A DNA stretch of 64,000 nt from assembly GCF_019904255.1 (NCBI RefSeq), contig NZ_CP063203.1, positions 2,304,001-2,368,000 of the forward strand, written 5' to 3'. The notes under the pieces were generated by a model, which was not told where the DNA came from, did no database searches, and saw only the letters and a program-made list of their open reading frames with translations. Positions 18,130 through 26,620 of the stretch are shown here, in pieces. The stretch comes from Marixanthomonas sp. SCSIO 43207 (GTDB lineage: Bacteria; Bacteroidota; Bacteroidia; Flavobacteriales; Flavobacteriaceae). The translations under genes and the position numbers were made by a program. Each line of letters begins with the position of its first letter. Positions within the stretch are counted from its first letter, which is position 1.

Positions 18130-18504
18130 ATGAAGAAAACGGTAAAGATTGTTTTAATAAGTTGTAGCTTACTTATTGTACTACTCGCTGTATTAATCGT
18201 AAGACCTGTACCCATAGTTTCTGAAAGTAAAGCTATTTCTGAAAGCGGAATTGTAAAAGAAATTTATACCAATAAAGGAAATGATATAATTTTTATAATG
18301 GAACATATAGATCGCCGGTTTTATATTAATAGAGGACTGGAACATGGTCTGGAACTAAACAACCTTAAAGAAAAATTAATAGGAAACCCCATTGTTGTAA
18401 AATATCCTGATTATTGGACACCCCTTGACTGGAATAATAGTATCAGGCATCTTTCTAAGGTTGAATATAAAGATGAAGTACTATTTAACGAATTAAAGGA
18501 ATAA
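18130..18504 (+). CDS. Small membrane-anchored protein, unknown
   Basis: A 124-residue protein with one N-terminal transmembrane segment (about 7-25) and a small exported domain. No family is recognised. Upstream is the inverted stretch GGTTATGGAGACCGTTATGG, reminiscent of the cassette edges at 14.2 kb. The next gene starts 28 bases after its stop, so they may be co-transcribed. Confidence 0.55.
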   Translation: MKKTVKIVLISCSLLIVLLAVLIVRPVPIVSESKAISESGIVKEIYTNKGNDIIFIMEHIDRRFYINRGLEHGLELNNLKEKLIGNPIVVKYPDYWTPLDWNNSIRHLSKVEYKDEVLFNELKE

Positions 18505-18532
18505 ACAAAGCCTTGCCTAATAAAATCAATCA

Positions 18533-19129
18533 ATGGGATTATTTTTTAATAAAATTTGGAGTGTATTAGGGGTAGTATTATCAGCCTCGTCTATTATAAG
18601 CTTATTTCAACAAGGTTTAGATATTTCTTTAGCATTTAGTTTATCTGAACTAGTAGCATATTATAGGAGTTTAGTAGCTCCTATCTTTGAGTTTTTATAT
18701 AATCCTTTGTATTGGATATTTCCTTCGTTAGAAATTCCAAAATGGGTGACCGATGCACAGATACTATCTATTTTTACTACAAGTATTTATATAAAAGCAA
18801 AAAGCACCCTTCGCGTACAAGGAACGCAAGTACATTTTAAGACACTCTGGAGCAAAGTACATACTATTATAATGGTAGGATTTACATTAATAGGTCTATT
18901 GTTTTTACTGGTTATTATTTTTGCGATGGTAATGCTGCCTATTAGCTACGTTAACCAATTGCGATGGAACAGAGGAACCTTAAAATGGTATCATGTAAAA
19001 AAGGTACTAGAGCGTATTACAGTTACTAGCGGGACTGATATGGCATATGTAACTATTGCAGCAATTTACGGATATGTTACAATAGCTACAGTAGTAGTAT
19101 TTTTTATGTTTAATAATATGATAGGGTAA
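18533..19129 (+). CDS. Multi-pass membrane protein, unknown
   Basis: A 198-residue protein with about four hydrophobic segments (7-30, 50-65, 112-140, 175-195). Nothing in it identifies a function. It probably shares a transcript with the small membrane protein gene before it. Confidence 0.55.
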   Translation: MGLFFNKIWSVLGVVLSASSIISLFQQGLDISLAFSLSELVAYYRSLVAPIFEFLYNPLYWIFPSLEIPKWVTDAQILSIFTTSIYIKAKSTLRVQGTQVHFKTLWSKVHTIIMVGFTLIGLLFLLVIIFAMVMLPISYVNQLRWNRGTLKWYHVKKVLERITVTSGTDMAYVTIAAIYGYVTIATVVVFFMFNNMIG

Positions 19130-19233
19130 ATAAACACAATGGTATACAAGATTGATTTTGATGAATAAAATTAAATCTATCAATCTATATCTTTAGTTAC
19201 AGTAATTTTTACTATCTCTGTGTTCATTCTGTA

Positions 19234-19686
19234 TTGATAAAGGAGAAGCTAACTAATAAACCAAACCAGAACCTATTGAAATTTATAAGTAGTTTACTTA
19301 AAAAAGATGCTGTACAAAGAATCTTGTATGGTATTGCTTTATTTTTAATCACCTATATTTTTTTGGATAGGTTATTATATAAGCCTTCTGGAGCTAGTAT
19401 GTATGGGCTAAGTTTTGCCACGTTGTATGCTATTTTGTTTGTATTGCTAAGTATTCAAATTATAATGAATAATAAAATATTTTGGTTACTAAACTTCGTT
19501 TTGTTTGTTTCTCATATTACGTATTCATTGGGTTGGGCTGCTTGGGATGTTATAAAAAAAGGAGGAATCTCATTTGATGGTACTAAAAAAGATATTGTAT
19601 CAGCAGTATTACTATTTTTTCTATTACTGCTTTTTTCAATAGTTATATTTGTTTTATATAAAATGAAACCCAAGCGGTTGCTATAA
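19234..19686 (+). CDS. Membrane protein with TTG start, unknown
   Basis: A 150-residue protein with about four transmembrane helices (31-46, 57-75, 80-100, 123-143). No ATG lies before the first helix, so TTG at 19234 is the only reasonable start. No family is recognised. Confidence 0.5.
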   Translation: MIKEKLTNKPNQNLLKFISSLLKKDAVQRILYGIALFLITYIFLDRLLYKPSGASMYGLSFATLYAILFVLLSIQIIMNNKIFWLLNFVLFVSHITYSLGWAAWDVIKKGGISFDGTKKDIVSAVLLFFLLLLFSIVIFVLYKMKPKRLL

Positions 19687-19717
19687 AAAACTAACTTGAC
19701 GCTTAACCTATAAAGTA

Positions 19718-20248
19718 ATGAAAATAAGCTTGTTATTTATTTTATTGACCACCATATGCTATTCACAAACAGATAGTTTATTAGTAAGAAAAATTGATAG
19801 GAAGGTTCACGCTATTGATAAAAACAAAGAAGTAGTAATTGCCGAGTATATAGTTACAATGGACACAACCTTGGCAAAGATGGAAGTATATAAAAATAAG
19901 ATTGTTGTAAATAGCCTTTTTAATGAAAGCAAAAGTGTATTAAAAGCTACCTTTTACTATGATACAGATTCGTTATTATTACTTCGATTTTCAGAGCGGA
20001 GTCCGGAAGTATTATTTGATGTCGCTAGTAATATAACCGACTTTTATTATAATTGTGGAGAACGTATACATGAAGCATATTACTGGCAGTTACCCAGTAA
20101 TGCGTATTGTTTTCCTTTTCCTGTGGGAGATGAAGGAAGGGCATATTTTGGTTATAATGATATGTTTACAGAAGATTTTTATGATAGGTATGCTAAGGTG
20201 TTGTTAGATAAAATAAAACTATATACTAAAAATAAAAAACATGAATAA
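19718..20248 (+). CDS. Secreted protein, unknown
   Basis: A 176-residue protein with a short signal peptide (1-16, ending in CYSQ). The mature part is beta-rich. The last 8 bases overlap the start of the next gene, so the pair is translated from one message and may work together in the periplasm. No family is recognised. Confidence 0.6.
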   Translation: MKISLLFILLTTICYSQTDSLLVRKIDRKVHAIDKNKEVVIAEYIVTMDTTLAKMEVYKNKIVVNSLFNESKSVLKATFYYDTDSLLLLRFSERSPEVLFDVASNITDFYYNCGERIHEAYYWQLPSNAYCFPFPVGDEGRAYFGYNDMFTEDFYDRYAKVLLDKIKLYTKNKKHE

Positions 20249-20666
20249 AAAACTCCTTTTCATCTTCACTGTGCTAATTAGTAGCATTGCTATTGCACAA
20301 CACGATTTTACAAAAGTATCAGACTCCTTACAAAGTTTAAATTCTGAAAGGATAGATAAAGCAGTAAAACAACTAGGTTTAAAACCCGGAGAGACGGTGA
20401 AGATATTCGCGATGTTTTCGGTAGATACCGATGGAAGTATTGTGGACGTAAAAGCACGGTCTGTTCACCCTGCTTTTGAAGAAGAAGCAATACGAGTTAT
20501 ACAAGAACTTCCCGCTATGAATCCTTCAATAGTAAACGGAGAGGCAGTTAAACAGCGATACTCGTTACCCATTCTTTTCATGATTGAAACTGAACAAGAA
20601 CGAAAACGACGAGAACGGAAAGAAGCTAGAAAAAGGAAACGGAAGCAAAACACGAAAAATAATTAG
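20241..20666 (+). CDS. Periplasmic TonB C-terminal domain protein
   Basis: A 141-residue protein with a cleavable-type signal peptide (1-20, SIAIAQ) followed by a TonB C-terminal domain: MFSVDTDGSIVDVKARSV, then a helix with EEEAIRVIQELPAM and a strand KQRYSLPILF. A strongly basic tail (RKRRERKEARKRKRKQN) ends it. True TonB has an inner-membrane anchor and a proline-rich spacer, both absent here, so it is a free periplasmic relative common in Bacteroidota. Translationally coupled to the preceding gene. Confidence 0.75.
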   Translation: MNKKLLFIFTVLISSIAIAQHDFTKVSDSLQSLNSERIDKAVKQLGLKPGETVKIFAMFSVDTDGSIVDVKARSVHPAFEEEAIRVIQELPAMNPSIVNGEAVKQRYSLPILFMIETEQERKRRERKEARKRKRKQNTKNN

Positions 20667-20689
20667 TCTGCATAGTGCCCTTTACCTGA

Positions 20690-20738
20690 TATACCCAAAT
20701 TTGGGTATACCATGGCTGTAGGAGTATACTTAAATTTG
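20690..20738 (+). promoter_or_regulatory. Promoter with a 20-bp palindromic operator (site A)
   Basis: TATACCCAAATTTGGGTATA (20690-20709) is a perfect palindrome. The -7 box TAAATTTG (20731-20738) follows the 18-bp core (20691-20708) after exactly 22 nt. The gene starts 59 nt further on. The palindrome is centred about 31 nt before the -7 box, where an activator would replace a missing -33 element. Site B at 29.8 kb has the same layout. Confidence 0.65.
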
Positions 20739-20797
20739 TGACCCCAAAATCTTTATATACTTAGTCTCTTTTTAATACTTAAAAAGATACAAACATT

Positions 20798-21652
20798 ATG
20801 AAACAGATTATACTCATACTGCTAGCTATAAGCAGTATAACATGCTTTGCCCAAGTAGGTATTAATACTACAGAGCCTAGCACTACTTTACAGGTTGAAG
20901 GTAATGCAATGACAACTACAACACCTGATGGTGTTCAGCCTCCTTCTATAACGTTACAACAATTAGATGCTAAAGTTGCAGTTTATAATGCAGAACAAGA
21001 CGGAGCAATATTATACGTTAATGATGTTTCTGTAGCTTCAACAACATCTGAAACTGAAGACATTAACTTAATAGGATATTATTTTTATAATGCTTCTGAT
21101 GATAAATGGATTGCTTTAGGAAATGATAATTCATCAAGTTCATCTTATTCTGTAGGTGATTTTGCTCATGGTGGTGTAGTGTTTTGGGTGGATGAAACCG
21201 GGAAACACGGGCTTGTATGTGCAAAAGAAGATCAAAGTTCAGGGGTAAGATGGTATGCAGGAACTTTTGGAAACACTCAAGCCAAAGGCGATGGTCCCTA
21301 TGCTGGTAAAGCTAACACTAACATTATTATTTCTTCTCAAGTTGCCATAGGGGATGACAATGTTACATATGCCGCACGTATCTGTAATGAACTACAAATC
21401 ACAGAAGGTGGCAAAACCTACGGTGATTGGTATTTACCTTCAAGAGAAGAACTTAACATAATGTATCAGAACAAAGCTATTATTGAAGCTACTTCAACAG
21501 CAAATTCAGGTAGTAACTTCAACAGTACGAATTATTGGAGTTCAACCGAACCCAACGCTAATTCGGCTTTCAGACAAAACTTATCTAGTGGTTTCCAAAC
21601 AAACTCGCTTAAGAACAATACAAATGGAGTTCGGGCAATTCGGGCTTTCTAA
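20798..21652 (+). CDS. Secreted DUF1566-type (Lcl C-terminal) protein
   Basis: A 284-residue protein with a signal peptide (1-19, ITCFAQ), then the VGINTTEPSTTLQVEGN phrase found at the start of many Bacteroidota surface proteins. The C-terminal half is a DUF1566-type lectin-like domain: GGVVFWVDETGKHGLV, YGDWYLPSREEL and YWSSTE...VRAIRAF. These domains occur in exported proteins, often adhesins or fibre tips; function here is not known. It is the only gene behind promoter site A. Confidence 0.8.
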   Translation: MKQIILILLAISSITCFAQVGINTTEPSTTLQVEGNAMTTTTPDGVQPPSITLQQLDAKVAVYNAEQDGAILYVNDVSVASTTSETEDINLIGYYFYNASDDKWIALGNDNSSSSSYSVGDFAHGGVVFWVDETGKHGLVCAKEDQSSGVRWYAGTFGNTQAKGDGPYAGKANTNIIISSQVAIGDDNVTYAARICNELQITEGGKTYGDWYLPSREELNIMYQNKAIIEATSTANSGSNFNSTNYWSSTEPNANSAFRQNLSSGFQTNSLKNNTNGVRAIRAF

Positions 21653-21739
21653 AGCTAGACTTTCTTAAAAGCTTTTTGTAAACGTTATACAAATAAATTA
21701 AAAGGTATGTTATTACTACCAATAGTAAAATAATCCTTG

Positions 21740-21759
21740 ACTTACACTAAAGTGTGAGT
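21740..21759. promoter_or_regulatory. Near-perfect palindrome upstream of the SulP gene
   Basis: ACTTACACT-AA-AGTGTGAGT pairs at 8 of 9 positions. With a 2-nt centre it is more likely a dimer binding site than an RNA hairpin. It lies 65 nt before the -7 box of the SulP gene. Role not established. Confidence 0.35.
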
Positions 21760-21824
21760 GCCTAAAAAGCAAAGAGATAATGATTCTTTAATTTTGGGGT
21801 GAGCGTAGTTTTTAAAAAAACACG

Positions 21825-21832
21825 TATTTTTG
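21825..21832 (+). promoter_or_regulatory. -7 box of the SulP gene
   Basis: TATTTTTG fits TAnnTTTG exactly and lies 32 nt before the start codon. No well-spaced -33 TTTG is seen. Confidence 0.5.
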
Positions 21833-21864
21833 GAAACTTACAATTTTAATAAAATAGTACCCCT

Positions 21865-23526
21865 ATGCCTAAAAAGTTATTTGATTTCAGCAATATTAAA
21901 GGAGATTTTACCGGTGGTCTCGTAGCAGGAGTTGTTGCGTTACCCCTAGCACTTGCGTTTGGTGTTCAATCCGGAATGGGTGCTACGGCAGGTCTCTACG
22001 GTGCCATAATGGTAGGAATATTTGCTGCGCTTTTTGGTGGTACGCAAACACAAGCCAGTGGACCTACAGGTCCTATGACCGTAGTATCTGCTGCATTGGT
22101 AACAGCTGCCATTGGTATGACAGGTAGCCTGGAGTCTGCAATGGGTATTATTCTGTTAAGTTTTTTACTTGGTGGTGTGCTACAGATTGTGTTTGGACTT
22201 ATTAATATTGCAGGATATGTTAAGTATTTCCCGTATTCGGTAGTATCTGGCTTTATGAGTGGGGTAGGGTTAATTATTATTATATTACAGTTGTTCCCTT
22301 TTGTAGGATTATCATCTGCAAAGTCTACTACGGCGGTGATTCAAGACCTTCCAAGACTTTTTTCAGACTTTAATGGGTATGCACTTGCATTGGGTGTATT
22401 AACTGTTATTGTGTATTATGTATTTCCATTAATTACCAAGGCTATTCCAAGTGCTTTGGTAGCGTTGATAGTAGCTGCAGTTACTGGTTATCTTTTAGGA
22501 TGGGATGTGCCAATTATTGGTGATATTCCTTCCGGTATTCCTGAATTAAAGATTGATGCACTATTTGGTGGTATTCCGGCAGAATCCTACACGTTGATTC
22601 TAGAATATGCAGCTGTATTGGCTGTGTTAGGAAGTATAGATTCGTTGCTAACATCTGTAATTGCAGATAATATGACCAAAACAAAACACAATAGTAATAG
22701 GGAGTTAATAGGTCAAGGTATTGGTAATATGCTGGCAGCATTTGTGGGCGGAATACCCGGTGCCGGAGCAACTAAAGGTACGGTGGTTAATATTAATGCC
22801 GGTGGTAAAACACGTCTTTCAGGAATGACACACGGATTGTTTTTATTGGCAGTTCTATTAGGATTAGGATCGCTAGCATCTTATATTCCTCTTTCTGTAT
22901 TGGCCGGATTACTTATTCCTATTGGTTTTAAGATAATTGATACCAAAGGGTTAAAGCACTTATTGCGTGTACCAAAGGCAGACGCAGTGGTATTGGTATT
23001 GGTTCTACTGGTTACTACATTTGGTAGTTTAATTCAAGCAGTAGGATTGGGAGTAGCATTGGCTTGTATATTATTTATGAAAAAGGCAAGTGATCTTGGT
23101 GAAAAAGGGATAGTTGTAGAGACTCTTGAAGACTTAAATGATGAAAAACCTTGGGAAGATGAATTGCCTTATTACGATGTGTATAAAGACAAAATACTAA
23201 TCAAACATTTAAAAGGTCCTCTGTTTTTTGGATTTACAGCTCATTTAAAAAACCAAATAGCTGCCATTGAAACAAAAATTGAAGTGTTGATTATTAGAAT
23301 GGATCAAGTTCCATTAGTAGATCAATCAGGGTTGTATGCCTTAGAAGATATTGTATTAGATTTGGAACAAAAAGGGGTAGAGGTATTTTTTGTTGGTTTA
23401 CAAGAACAACCTATGGATAAGTTACGATCGATCGATATTATACCCGATTTAGTTTCAGAAGAACACCACTTCCAAACTATTCAAGAGGCATTTATAGCTT
23501 TAAAACCAATCCTTAAAAAGGAATAG
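21865..23526 (+). CDS. SulP family anion transporter with STAS domain
   Basis: A 553-residue inner-membrane protein of the SulP/SLC26 family. It has the N-terminal GGLVAGVVALPLALAFGVQSG segment, the conserved QASGPTGPMTVV (about 68-79), further helices to about residue 410, then a cytoplasmic STAS domain (about 445-553) with LIIRMDQVPLVDQSGLYALE. Members move sulfate, bicarbonate or other anions; the substrate cannot be read from sequence. No carbonic anhydrase gene is adjacent, so there is no contextual hint of bicarbonate. Monocistronic with its own -7 box. Confidence 0.92.
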   Translation: MPKKLFDFSNIKGDFTGGLVAGVVALPLALAFGVQSGMGATAGLYGAIMVGIFAALFGGTQTQASGPTGPMTVVSAALVTAAIGMTGSLESAMGIILLSFLLGGVLQIVFGLINIAGYVKYFPYSVVSGFMSGVGLIIIILQLFPFVGLSSAKSTTAVIQDLPRLFSDFNGYALALGVLTVIVYYVFPLITKAIPSALVALIVAAVTGYLLGWDVPIIGDIPSGIPELKIDALFGGIPAESYTLILEYAAVLAVLGSIDSLLTSVIADNMTKTKHNSNRELIGQGIGNMLAAFVGGIPGAGATKGTVVNINAGGKTRLSGMTHGLFLLAVLLGLGSLASYIPLSVLAGLLIPIGFKIIDTKGLKHLLRVPKADAVVLVLVLLVTTFGSLIQAVGLGVALACILFMKKASDLGEKGIVVETLEDLNDEKPWEDELPYYDVYKDKILIKHLKGPLFFGFTAHLKNQIAAIETKIEVLIIRMDQVPLVDQSGLYALEDIVLDLEQKGVEVFFVGLQEQPMDKLRSIDIIPDLVSEEHHFQTIQEAFIALKPILKKE

Positions 23527-23650
23527 TTATATAATACTTTTGGATTAACACATCATATTTTTAAACTTTCCTCACAATGAAACAAGTACTTGTATGGTTA
23601 TGGATACGTGTTTAAATTAATGTATTTTTACTACCCTAAACCAAATCACC

Positions 23651-24736
23651 ATGTCTCAAAAAATACATAATGTAATTCTACTGTCATGTCTGGTATGGCT
23701 TATGATCTGGTTGAGTAGTAAACTACCCAAAATAGAAATCCCTGCTGAACCTGTAGCTTTAGGTAATCAGATAAACATAGAAAATACACAGCTAAAAATC
23801 GTGTTTCAAGATAGTAAGGACGCCTATTGGTTTGGCAGCACTAGTAATGGAGTGTTTCGCTATACCAATGATACAATAATTCATTTTACTACCCATGATG
23901 GATTGGTAAGTAATAGGATAAGCAGTCTACAAGAGGATACCAAAGGGAATATATACATTGAAACTTCTGAAGGTATTCAAAAATATGATGGAAACAAGCT
24001 TAGTACAATTGAAGTATTAGCGGCTTCAGAAAGTACTTGGGAGCTTAACGAAACCGATTTATGGTTTAATTGCAACGGAAGTGTACTCTATCGTTATGAT
24101 GGAAAGGTGCTGCACGAGCTACAACTGCCTACAAAAGATTTACAAGCCTTCGGAATGTCTTATTCTGGAAACACACCTCAAAACGCAACTAACAGAGCTT
24201 ACGATGTATATGGAATAAATAAAGATAGTGAAGGGGCTATATGGTTTGGAACCAATACCGCTGGAGCCTATCGGTATGATGGTAGTAATTTTTTGTGGTT
24301 TGGCGAAAAGGAGTTGTCTACATTAACAGATGGCAGAGAACCCGGAGTGCGTGCTATTCTTGAAGATAAAAATGGATATTTTTGGCTTAGTAACTTGTAC
24401 CATATCTATCAAATAGATTCTAAAGAAGTACCTAAAGGATATACCAAACACGCGATGGTTAAACTTCCTCAAGAACTTGCAAACAACGACCTGTTATACT
24501 TTAACGGAGGCTTGCGCGATACAGATGGAAATTTATGGATGATATGCTATGATGATGGTCTTTATAAGTACGACGGAATTAAACTAACCAAACAAACCAT
24601 AAACACCGAAAACAAACCGCTATTGCTAGTAACCATATATAAAGACAACTCAGGGACTATATGGTTGGGTACACAACATAACGGCCTTTATAAACAAACC
24701 GGCAATTCTTTCGAAAAGTTTGAATTAACACAATAA
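23651..24736 (+). CDS. Membrane-anchored two-component-regulator propeller protein
   Basis: A 361-residue protein with an N-terminal hydrophobic anchor (about 8-22) and repeated propeller blades of the type found in the sensor part of hybrid two-component systems: AYWFGSTSNGVFRY, AIWFGTNTAGAYRYDG, NLWMICYDDGLYKYDG and TIWLGTQHNGLYKQTG. There is no histidine kinase or other output domain, so it is a free propeller, probably periplasmic. A function in ligand sensing is inferred from the blades only. Confidence 0.8.
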   Translation: MSQKIHNVILLSCLVWLMIWLSSKLPKIEIPAEPVALGNQINIENTQLKIVFQDSKDAYWFGSTSNGVFRYTNDTIIHFTTHDGLVSNRISSLQEDTKGNIYIETSEGIQKYDGNKLSTIEVLAASESTWELNETDLWFNCNGSVLYRYDGKVLHELQLPTKDLQAFGMSYSGNTPQNATNRAYDVYGINKDSEGAIWFGTNTAGAYRYDGSNFLWFGEKELSTLTDGREPGVRAILEDKNGYFWLSNLYHIYQIDSKEVPKGYTKHAMVKLPQELANNDLLYFNGGLRDTDGNLWMICYDDGLYKYDGIKLTKQTINTENKPLLLVTIYKDNSGTIWLGTQHNGLYKQTGNSFEKFELTQ

Positions 24737-24810
24737 AGGGTAGAGGAGTGTTTGCCTGAATATCACAATGTAGTAGGTACGGCTAAGATGATGAAATAAA
24801 TTCAGCTGAA

Positions 24811-24860
24811 TGGTCCCTTGAGAGCCTGTGCTGAGTTTATCTAAGTAAGACTGTAGGTAT
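24811..24860. repeat. Diverged REP-like element
   Basis: CCCTTGAGAG, CTGTGCTGAG and AAGTAAGACTGTAGG follow in the same order and spacing as the core at 12.8 kb and in the 236-bp units, with several substitutions. It sits in the 290-base gap between the propeller and PAS genes, which otherwise shows only a weak TATTTTTA box near 24975. Confidence 0.6.
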
Positions 24861-25026
24861 AAAACCGTAACTACATTAGCAAAGCCTTTCAAACAATTAT
24901 AAGAGTAAAAGCTTAACGATACATTTCTCCTAAAACTAGTTCCCAAAACAAGTAATCCTTTATAAAGCATAGATATTTTTAGTGTTTTAGCAGTAGCGCC
25001 CGAATGCTACTTATACAAATACCGAT

Positions 25027-25590
25027 ATGAAAAACCTTTCAGAAATGACCGGCTTAGATATGTATCTTTCCGGATTACACGATGATGAGTATTCAACTAT
25101 TTACAACCAATTAGAACCTTCTACAAACAACTCGGTGCCGTTACTCAGTTGGGGATTGTATACCGAGCATTATCACCAGGTTTTACAGGCAGCCAAAAAG
25201 AAAAATGAAATGCAAGAAGTGATGCAAATGGCAAAAAAATACAATTGGAAAAATGATATAAAAACTGTTTTTTCTGAACATGAGTACGAAGCTCTTATAC
25301 TTACTGATAGCCGCCAACGCATTATCTGGGTAAATGACGGTTTTTCTACAATGACCGGATATTCTAAAAAGTTTGCAGTACACAAAACACCTGGTTTTTT
25401 ACAAGGAGCCAATACAAGTGCTACTCAAAAAAGAACAATTAAAAATAAACTTACAACCAATAAACCTTTTGTAGAGGTACTTGTAAACTATCGAAAAGAT
25501 AAAACACCCTATCTGTGTGAAGTAAAAATCATTCCATTGTATACCAATACAACCACTCATTACCTAGCTTTTGAAAGAGAAGTGGGGTAG
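25027..25590 (+). CDS. PAS domain protein, LOV-like but without the photoactive cysteine
   Basis: A 187-residue cytoplasmic protein with an N-terminal helical part and one PAS domain (about 85-185). The PAS domain has the LOV-type phrases WVNDGFSTMTGYSK and FLQG (124-127). In LOV photoreceptors the residue two before that Phe is the flavin-binding Cys; here it is Pro122 in HKTPGFLQG. So it should not form the LOV photo-adduct. There is no kinase, GGDEF or other output domain. Such stand-alone PAS proteins are frequent in Flavobacteriaceae. Confidence 0.8.
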   Translation: MKNLSEMTGLDMYLSGLHDDEYSTIYNQLEPSTNNSVPLLSWGLYTEHYHQVLQAAKKKNEMQEVMQMAKKYNWKNDIKTVFSEHEYEALILTDSRQRIIWVNDGFSTMTGYSKKFAVHKTPGFLQGANTSATQKRTIKNKLTTNKPFVEVLVNYRKDKTPYLCEVKIIPLYTNTTTHYLAFEREVG

Positions 25591-25656
25591 TAGATAATGT
25601 TAATGCATACCTTTTCACGATACAACGACACATAATTTAGTTAAGAAAAAACACAT

Positions 25657-25983
25657 ATGAACTGGATAGTATTAATAATTGCCGGCCTCTTTGAAGTTGC
25701 TTTCGCCTTTTGCTTAGGGAAAGCCAAAATGGCTACCGGCACCGAAATGTATGCGTGGTATGCTGGTTTTATAGTTACTTTAGCAATAAGTATGATACTA
25801 TTAGTTAAAGTTACTCAAAGTTTACCTATTGGTACTGCCTATGCCGTTTGGACCGGAATAGGTGCAGTTGGCACAGTTCTTATAGGAATCTTTGTATTTA
25901 AAGAACCCGCTACCTTTTTACGACTACTATTTATTGCAACCTTAATTTTATCCATTATTGGGTTAAAGGTTGTTTCAAATTAA
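25657..25983 (+). CDS. SMR family exporter, SugE/Gdx-like
   Basis: A 108-residue protein with four transmembrane helices, the size of small multidrug resistance exporters. Glu13 in GLFEVAFA is the conserved proton- and substrate-coupling residue. The segment LPIGTAYAVWTGIGAVGT (about 65-82) is shared with the SugE/Gdx branch, whose characterised members export guanidinium and small guanidinyl compounds. No guanidine riboswitch was recognised in the 66 bases upstream. Works as an antiparallel dimer in known relatives. Confidence 0.87.
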   Translation: MNWIVLIIAGLFEVAFAFCLGKAKMATGTEMYAWYAGFIVTLAISMILLVKVTQSLPIGTAYAVWTGIGAVGTVLIGIFVFKEPATFLRLLFIATLILSIIGLKVVSN

Positions 25984-26117
25984 AATAAGGAGTGCATTCT
26001 TATTGCAAATGTTTATTTTCCATTAAATAACAGCTACCCGTTGGTATAATACCTTGAAAAAGAGTAAAAAAAGCTATATTGTATCAATTTTGTGTTTAAT
26101 GACCTACCAATTCAATT

Positions 26118-26615
26118 ATGGAATCACAGCATGCAATAGAGGCAAACCTTCTTACCAAATGGTTAAGAAGGGTAAAGCGAAAACAACTGGCTCACCGGTT
26201 AGCCGCTAAGAGAAAAGGAAACTATCATTTATTAATAGGTGTACCGGCAACCGTTCTAGCTGCTGTTACCGGTTTGTTTGCATTCTCTGCATCAGGAGTT
26301 GAGGATAAGTATTTTATCATAGGAGCCTTGAGTATTTTAGTATCTATCCTTACTTCTTTACAAACGTTTTTAAAGTTTGAAATAAAAGCCAAAAACCATC
26401 AAGATGCAGATGTAGGCTATGGGCAAATACGGCATGATATTGAAGAAGTACTTACCTTTATAAATGCGATGGATAAAAAAGAAATTAAAGCAAAGTGTGA
26501 AAAAATTAGATTGAAAATAGAAAACGTAAACAACCATTCTCCCTTAATACCGGAAACAATATGGAATAAAGCCAGACGGTTTTCAAAAGGGGATTTAGTT
26601 ATAGAAACCAATTAA
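26118..26615 (+). CDS. SLATT domain protein (two-helix membrane protein)
   Basis: A 165-residue protein with a basic N-terminal helix (WLRRVKRKQLAHRLAAKRKG), two adjacent transmembrane helices (about 36-57 and 66-86) and a C-terminal helical part. This layout matches SLATT proteins, proposed pore-forming effectors in nucleotide-signalling defence systems. Here no cyclase, SLOG, NTPase or toxin partner lies beside it, so it is an orphan and could have a housekeeping role. It faces the M23 peptidase gene tail to tail with 5 bases between stops. Confidence 0.7.
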   Translation: MESQHAIEANLLTKWLRRVKRKQLAHRLAAKRKGNYHLLIGVPATVLAAVTGLFAFSASGVEDKYFIIGALSILVSILTSLQTFLKFEIKAKNHQDADVGYGQIRHDIEEVLTFINAMDKKEIKAKCEKIRLKIENVNNHSPLIPETIWNKARRFSKGDLVIETN

Positions 26616-26620
26616 AGTAC

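Noticed and set aside
24725-24970. 81-codon minus-strand frame between the propeller and PAS genes
   Set aside because: It overlaps a diverged REP-like element and the end of the propeller gene; the composition is not protein-like.
25591-25656. Guanidine riboswitch before the SMR exporter
   Set aside because: The 66-base gap is too short and shows none of the conserved guanidine-I/II/III elements that I could recognise.
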